From: Mastigamoeba balamuthi
Lineage: Eukaryota; Evosea; Mastigamoebida; Mastigamoebidae
Direction: 5' to 3'
DNA: 64,000 nt
NCBI GenBank assembly: GCA_902651635.1
Contig: CACRSC010000075.1
Coordinates: forward strand, 294,816 to 358,815
Part shown: positions 58,271 to 64,000 of the stretch, in pieces
How the letters are laid out: each line of letters opens with the position of its first letter
Position numbering within the stretch: the first letter of the stretch is position 1
Notes under the pieces: generated by a model
Databases searched by the model: none
What the model was told of the DNA's origin: nothing
What the model saw: only the letters and a program-made list of their open reading frames with translations
Translations under genes and position numbers: made by a program

Positions 58271-61200
58271 ATGCGCCCCGTGACACTCGCCCTGCACGCG
58301 GCCGCGCTCACACTGGCGTGCGCGCACTCGTGCTGGGGTGCGGGGCTGCCAGCCAAGTGCGCCGGCGTGACGGACATCGTCGTCGGGGTTTCCATGGGCA
58401 AATCGATGATCGAGAAAGGCGCCGCCGAGGGGCTCCTCGCCGCGATTCGCGAGGCCTCCAAGCTAACTACGCTTAGCATCAGGCCCGTGCAGTACAACCA
58501 CACAACAGAGGTCAGTCAGTCAGCCCCCCACCCCCCACAGTTCGCAGTCCGAATTTCTGCGACGGCATTCATCTCCGCATCGGGAATGCGGGTCGTGCGG
58601 GGAAGCAGCACAATGCCACTGCGAGCGAGGTCAGGCATTGAGGGGGGGGACGATGCCTGGCGCCGAGAGGGTCAGTTCTGTTCAGTTTCTCAGTAAATGA
58701 AACCGGACGAGCACAGGAGGAGCTTCTGGCCAATGTGAAGACGCTGGTCGAGGGGGACTGCGCGTTCGTGGTCGCAGCCACGACAGGAATCAGCTCCACA
58801 GAGCCCTCGCTGCTGCAATTCCTCGGGGGCTACGGCGTGCCCTTTGTGGGCTCGCTGTCTCCCACAGAGAGTCTCCGCGTCATCGACAACCGGACCGCCT
58901 CCTTCACCAGAAGCAGTCCGCACCTGACCTGCGACCTCCTGCGGCACTCACACCTCTGGTCTGTTCCACAGCTGGATCTGTGGTGACCCTCCCGATCGTC
59001 GTGAACGTCAGGGCCTCGGGGAGCGACGAGCTCAACGCGGTGCTGACGTACCTGGCTGCCAACTGGAGCACTCTGTCGCAGGTCTCCCTGATCGCTCACA
59101 ACACGCCCTACGGCGAGTGGGCCTACGAGTACATTGACGGATCACTCAAGGTCCTGACCGGATCGAGCGGCGTCATGTCTGCCTCCTTCCTTGGCACAGA
59201 GTACGCGGGGTACTTTTGTTCCCTGAGCGACTCACGGACCGGTTAACAGCACGATGACCGACGCGCAGGTGAGCAGCGCCATGAAGACGCTGTTCACGCC
59301 CTCGGCTCCCAGGGCGATCATCGTCTGCACGACGCCGAACACGACGGCGCAGGTGGTCGAGTGGCTGGCAAAGAGCAGCTACACGGGCGTGCCGCTGTAC
59401 CTCGTCTCGTGGGTGTCGGGCACAGACATGTACACCAAGCTTAGCTCCACGGCCAAGGAGCTGCTTGACAGCAAGGGCTTCGACATGTACTTCACGCAGA
59501 ACATGCCGACGCCCACACCGTCGTCGCTCAAGGGGGCAACGCCCCTCGTCCGCAAGTTCAACAGCGCGGGCACCTACTACAAGTCGCACTCGGCGCTCGA
59601 GGGCTACCTCGTCGGCTGGTTCGTCTACGAGGTCCTCCAGGAGGCAGCGGCTCGCTACAGCACAGCTCCCACGCGCGGCGACTTCGTGTACACGGTCTTC
59701 GAGGACCTGCGGACGTTCGACGTGCAGGGCGTGATACTGGGGCCCTACGGCGACGGCGGCACGTACTCGGGATCGACGCAGAGCTCCGACGACGCGTGCA
59801 ACCAGGGCGTCCACGAGGTCTTCCTTACCAAATTCGAGCCGATGAACGGCAGCCAGACGCAGGTCGCCGACGCCACGATCAAGTTCTCTGGCTGCAACGC
59901 GCCACAGTGGTCCTCGGGCGGGACAGTGACTCTGGTCAGCTCTGTCGAGGTGTCCGGGAGCACAGGCGGGACGTCATCGCGAGCGGGGCTGCTGGGGGCC
60001 GTGAACGATCACAACTCGGACGGGGACAACACAGTTCTCCTGCGGTCGCTGCAGGGTAGCATCGGGGCCATCTCGACAGATCTCTCGGGGAGCAAGGTCG
60101 TCGCTGTGGCCCACCCCGTGCTGGCCAAGCAGTCCTACGCCGACACCTTCGACGACGTTGCGCTGATCTCGCCGATGCCGGGGTACTGGTACCTGCGGCG
60201 CCCGTTCCACAGGTGGGCCATCACAGCCACGGCAACGGGCTCGCACTGACCCGAGAACCCCAGGAGGATCATCCACTTGTTCCCGTCCGCCTACGACGAG
60301 ACGGTCGCTGCCTTCAAGTTCTTCCAGTCGCTCAACGTCACCAGGGTTGCCGTGCTCATGAACGACAACAGCACGTACACGGCGCAGTGCCTCGAGGGGC
60401 TCGCGCATGCCGACAAAGACGTGCGTGCCTTGCGTCGTTTATTCTCATCGAGCACGCATTTGGCAGCGCTGACAGCACTCTGCAGGGAATACAAGTAACC
60501 ACTCCAGCGGGTATCGTGGATGCATCCGAGTACATCAGGGCCCACTCGGCCTCCTTCGACGCGTTCTTCGTCCTGGGAGGAGCTGTGGACACGGCGAGTG
60601 ACAGAGAGATTGCAGCAGTTCGGCTGCTCAACTCTGAGGCGGAGGTGTCCGACGAGGACAGTGACAACTCCTCGATTGCCAACGTCTACACGCTCAGTGT
60701 GTCGCCCCCGCTGATCAGCTTTGCCTCGACGTCTGACCTGCGCACCGAGTATGCTACGTGGGTATCCTCGACCCAGCAGGACGACACGTCGTTCCAGAGC
60801 TTCTTCGTGGGCAAGTTCCTGTCCTCCGTGATCGATGTCGCCAAGGGCGGCAACAGCAACAAGTCGCTCAGCTCCAGCGCCATCATTAGCGCGGTGTACT
60901 CGAGGAGCGTATTCACCATCGGGGGTGTTCAAATCGGGCCCTTCGAGGACTCTTGCAGCAGCAGTTCGCGCGTGTGCTGCAACCAGGGCCTTAGTACAGT
61001 CTACGTGATGACAGCGGCCACACAGAAGATCCGAGAGTCCTACAGTGTGGGTGACTGCGGCAGGGACTACCTTCCAGCAGAGACAAAGTCGACGGACAGC
61101 CATACCGCGATGATAACGGGGCTGGGAATTGGTGTCGGCGGGGCTGTCGTACTAACGCTGGTCAGCATGTCACTCCTCGTGTGGAGGATGGTATTCCACC

Positions 61201-62602
61201 AGATGTGTACTCTTTTCCCGCTTACTCGAAAACGCAGAAGAGGACAGTTGAGTTCTTCAACATACACAAGGGAGAGCTGGAGCTGGGACAGTGCGTTGGC
61301 AATGGGCGGTTCGGGTCAATTTATATGGCGGACTGGCACGGGACGCCAGTGGCGGTGCGGGTGATCGACAAGAAGGCGACGCCCAAGGAGGACCAGCGGC
61401 TGATCAAGGAGGAGGTGCTGCTGCTGCACAAGCACCACCACCCCAACCTCCTCATGCTCATGGGCTACTGCGAGACCCGTACCGACCTGCTCGTCGTCAC
61501 AGAGTACATGGAGGGCGGCACCCTCGCCGACTACCTCGTCAGAGAGAAGCGCCACGCTGATGTCTACTCGCTCGTCGCCATGGCTTTCGTGAGCTCTCGC
61601 CTTGTTCCTTGACATCACTGGCACGTTTGACATCGAGCAGGATGTGCTCAAGGGGATTGCGTACCTGCACTCGTGCAAGCCACCAATCGTCCACGGCAGC
61701 ATCTGCACCCACAATCTCCTTGTAAGCCCAACTCTCTTCACTCGGATCACAATTCCATTCCAGCTGGACGCCAAGGGGACAGTGAAGGTGTCGGACTTCT
61801 GGTTCAGCAGTAAGCGAGGTGCCTTCTCGTCATCTGGCAGTGGCAAGTCGCTGAAGAGGGCAGCGTGGCAGCCCCCGGAGGTGATAGCCGGCACGTTCTT
61901 GACGCCAGCGACCGATGTCTACGCGTTCGGTATTGTCCTCTGGGAGCTCATCACCCCTCCCGACATGACCCTCACGGGATCATCCGCCTGTGCCTCTTTC
62001 TCGGCCCCCTGCACCGAGAGCCAGTTCTCGTCACAGTCCGTCTCAGCATGCGCGACCCCAGTGATGTCTCCGGTGATGGGCTCTGGACTTGGGGGCGTGG
62101 TGGACCACCAGACCACTCAGCTGGGTCCTCCAGAGATCCCGCCCAACGCCTCCCCAGAGGTCTCTGACCTGCTGGAGCGCTGCTGGCAGTCACAGCCTGA
62201 GAGGCGTCCCTCAGTTTTCCAGATCCTGCGCAGCTGGCCAGCCACCTTCTCTGTACGAGCTCACGACTGCTTACTCTCACTGACGCCATACGCCAGACTC
62301 TGGGGGCGTTTGAGGTGCCACAGGACCTGATCCCCTCTGTCGGAAGTGGAAATGTCCCGGGTCTCTTCTCGCAGCACTCGAGCAACAGCGGGACCAAGCA
62401 GCAGCAGGACGACTCGAGCGACGAGATGGCAGCTTCGATGGTTTCCATCATGCATGTCAACCTCGACTCGGTGGCCCTCCAGGAGCCCCAGACGGAGGGC
62501 CTCGAGATGCACGATCTCGCGCAGGCGAAAGCCCAGGGGAGCACAGGCACAAGGGGGTCTGCACCGGCGCAGAGGGTCAAAGACGGGGGAGAAGTCGTCT
62601 GA
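58271..62602 (+). CDS. Receptor pseudokinase K
   Basis: Exons 58271-58510, 58717-58915, 58972-59200, 59250-60212, 60264-60420, 60486-61190, 61238-61588, 61641-61721, 61764-62252, 62297-62602; about 1,239 residues. Signal peptide LALHAAALTLACAHSCWG. Flytrap 1 is the most diverged of the set (VVGVSMGKSMIEKG, ILGPYGDGGTYSG), flytrap 2 has VCCNQGLSTVYVM. The TM helix is MITGLGIGVGGAVVLTLVSM. The pseudokinase has GNGRFGSIY, VAVRVIDKK, VHGSICTHN and VSDFWFSSKRG. The 102-bp N-lobe core is identical in DNA to A, C, D, E and I despite this divergence elsewhere. The tail motif is altered to VSIMHVNLDSVALQEP. Confidence 0.87.
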
Positions 62603-63907
62603 ATGGGGGTCTCGGGATTCGAAACGATAAATCCAATGTGCACATACAACTTTCAAAATAGGATTGCCCGATGCAACTGATGTGCGTGTGACTAGCAGAA
62701 GGAGAGGGCGGTTGGCGTTGGTTTAGGAAAGCAGCGGGGCAATGGAATGAGTGCGCAGAAATGGCAGCCCCTGATAAGCCGTGCGTCAAAGGGTACAGAG
62801 AATGCCCTCGCCAGCCATGACCCCCGAGCCTGCGACGAGGTAAGAGCGGTAGAAGGGCGGCCAGCGATGCCTATCGTGGCGAGAAGAAAATCGCGCTGCT
62901 CGGCAGGTGTTTCCGGCGCTCAAACAACAGGCGAAGTTAGAATTTGCGCATGCAAACCAGCAAAAAGACAAATTGATACAACCTGCACCTTTGCGGTGCA
63001 GGCAGATGCCCCGACAAACGTGCCCGCCTCGTGACTGAGGCCTTCCCCAGCACACGTGGTTCATCAGCAGGCGGACGAAGTGCAAGGACGCTGTGGCACC
63101 GGGGCGTATGCCATGCTCGGGACGAGGGGGGAGAATTTCTGTTGCTGGAGGCGCGGTAACAAGGCCACGGGGACATCGCGGGCAGCAGACGCGGCCATCG
63201 AACGCGAGGGCTGCTCAACGAGCCTCAGCCCACAGAGGCCGTGGGCGAGAATCGGCCCTGCAAGCGCACCCCCGGCTGAACGGCCGTTGCTGTCACTGCG
63301 CAGCCGCAGCGACTCCAGAAGAGAAACGGTAGCCCAGAATCCACCCAGAGTTCCGGGGGCGCTCTGGGATCCCCTGTGGGCCCGGGAGCTGCCTGTGAAC
63401 TCGCCGCTTTGTGGGTGGGCTCTCGAGGAGGAGGGCCTTCGGGCGTACCTCGGAGGCTAGGCCCATGCTCACAGCTGCCCGTGCCCTCAGCACCGATGGA
63501 GATCTTGATTTCCAGTGATTGCATCTCGTTTTTCCCTTCTTCTTCCTCTTTTCCCGGGCATAACGAGCCTGGCAGGCGCCACCCTCGCCTGTGCCACAGA
63601 GGGGTGAACTTCGATGATCGGCTCGGAGCAAGGGCCATTTGGGGGACCCCGTGAACTCGAGTTTGGGGAGCATTTCAGGTACCACCAGAGGGGTGGTGTG
63701 GGATTTACCTCCGGATCGGGTGATGCTGCGGGGGCCGGAGCCATTCCATTCTGGGATCTTTCCCTGCACGAAGTGCGAGCAATGCGCCACAGAAGCCCCC
63801 AACATTGTTGGTTCTGACGCATTTTCTATTTTGAACGGGGACACTCAGGCGGCTTCTCCGCAGCACCTTCGCGCAGACCCTCTCAGCCGCATTACACGAG
63901 GCCACAC
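62603..63907. other. Long intergenic region after receptor K
   Basis: 1,305 bp with no supported gene. Several GC-rich open frames exist on both strands, but none shows family motifs, splice structure or a signal peptide. It should include the K 3' UTR and the promoter of the second SLC35F6-like copy. CTCTCAGCCGCATTACACGAG just before 63908 is a plausible 5' leader. Confidence 0.5.
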
Positions 63908-64000
63908 ATGTCCACAGGACTGACGCTCAAGGGCGGCCTGCTGGAGGTCGGCATGCTGACCTCCGGCGTCATCTGCACGCTGTTCACCAAGGCGCAGGAC
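63908..64000 (+). CDS. Second SLC35F6-like transporter, 5' end only
   Basis: ATG 63908 opens 31 codons to the window edge, in the CACACATGTCC context. The peptide (TGLTLKGGLLEVGMLTSGVI ...) matches the start of the copy at 56252 at most positions (GLTLKGGLLE.GML.SG....LF.KAQD), so this is a tandem paralogue separated from it by receptor K. Its remaining exons lie outside. Confidence 0.85.
   Translation, partial: MSTGLTLKGGLLEVGMLTSGVICTLFTKAQD

Noticed and set aside
6559-62602. Reading the family as active tyrosine-kinase-like receptors
   Set aside because: The Lys, HRD Asp and DFG Gly are replaced in the same way in all eleven copies, so conventional activity is unlikely.
63293-63844. 183-codon minus-strand frame after receptor K
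   Set aside because: Composition is that of random GC-rich DNA, with no domain, signal peptide or splice support.

Overview
The window is nuclear DNA of a GC-rich, intron-rich unicellular eukaryote. Genes are split by short GT-AG introns, there is one eukaryotic tRNA-Glu, and there are no bacterial operon signals. The lineage cannot be fixed from the sequence alone; a free-living amoeboid or flagellate protist is the best guess.

Layout. Positions 1-6.1 kb hold housekeeping-type genes: the 3' end of a gene with a terminal Cys ribbon (+), sphingosine-1-phosphate lyase (-), a patatin-like protein that appears to lack its catalytic serine (-), tRNA-Glu(CTC) (+) and a small MIT-like protein (-). 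From 6.5 to 62.6 kb lies an array of eleven paralogous receptor genes, called A to K here: A+, B-, C+, D+, E-, F+, G+, H+, I+, J+, K+. An SLC35F6-like membrane transporter gene (56.25-57.66 kb) sits between J and K. A second copy of that transporter begins at 63.9 kb and runs off the window.

Each receptor has about 1,230-1,265 residues and the same plan: signal peptide, two tandem Venus-flytrap (type I periplasmic-binding-like) domains, one glycine-rich transmembrane helix, a kinase-like domain and a short tail ending in a conserved SFMPVxxDSDALQTP-type motif. Ten coding exons with conserved phases recur; C and D lack the last intron. In all eleven copies the kinase domain has Arg for the ATP-anchoring Lys (VAVR), HGS for HRD, and DLW or DFW for DFG. 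The glycine loop, the metal-binding Asn and Asp, and the C-lobe scaffold are kept. The array therefore encodes receptor pseudokinases, resembling a natriuretic-type receptor guanylyl cyclase with its cyclase replaced by a short-motif tail.

Paralogues show sequence homogenisation: a 221-bp kinase block identical in A and D and one base different in opposite-strand E; 235 bp of exon 1 and a 277-bp exon-intron-exon block identical in F and G. A 20-25-bp upstream motif recurs before C, D, F, G and I. Gene J has lost its 5' end. An AT-richer island (about 50.78-51.88 kb) upstream of J carries a possible short spliced gene of foreign composition.

Working model (inference): the array supplies a diversified set of surface sensors that signal by scaffolding or allostery rather than by phosphotransfer.
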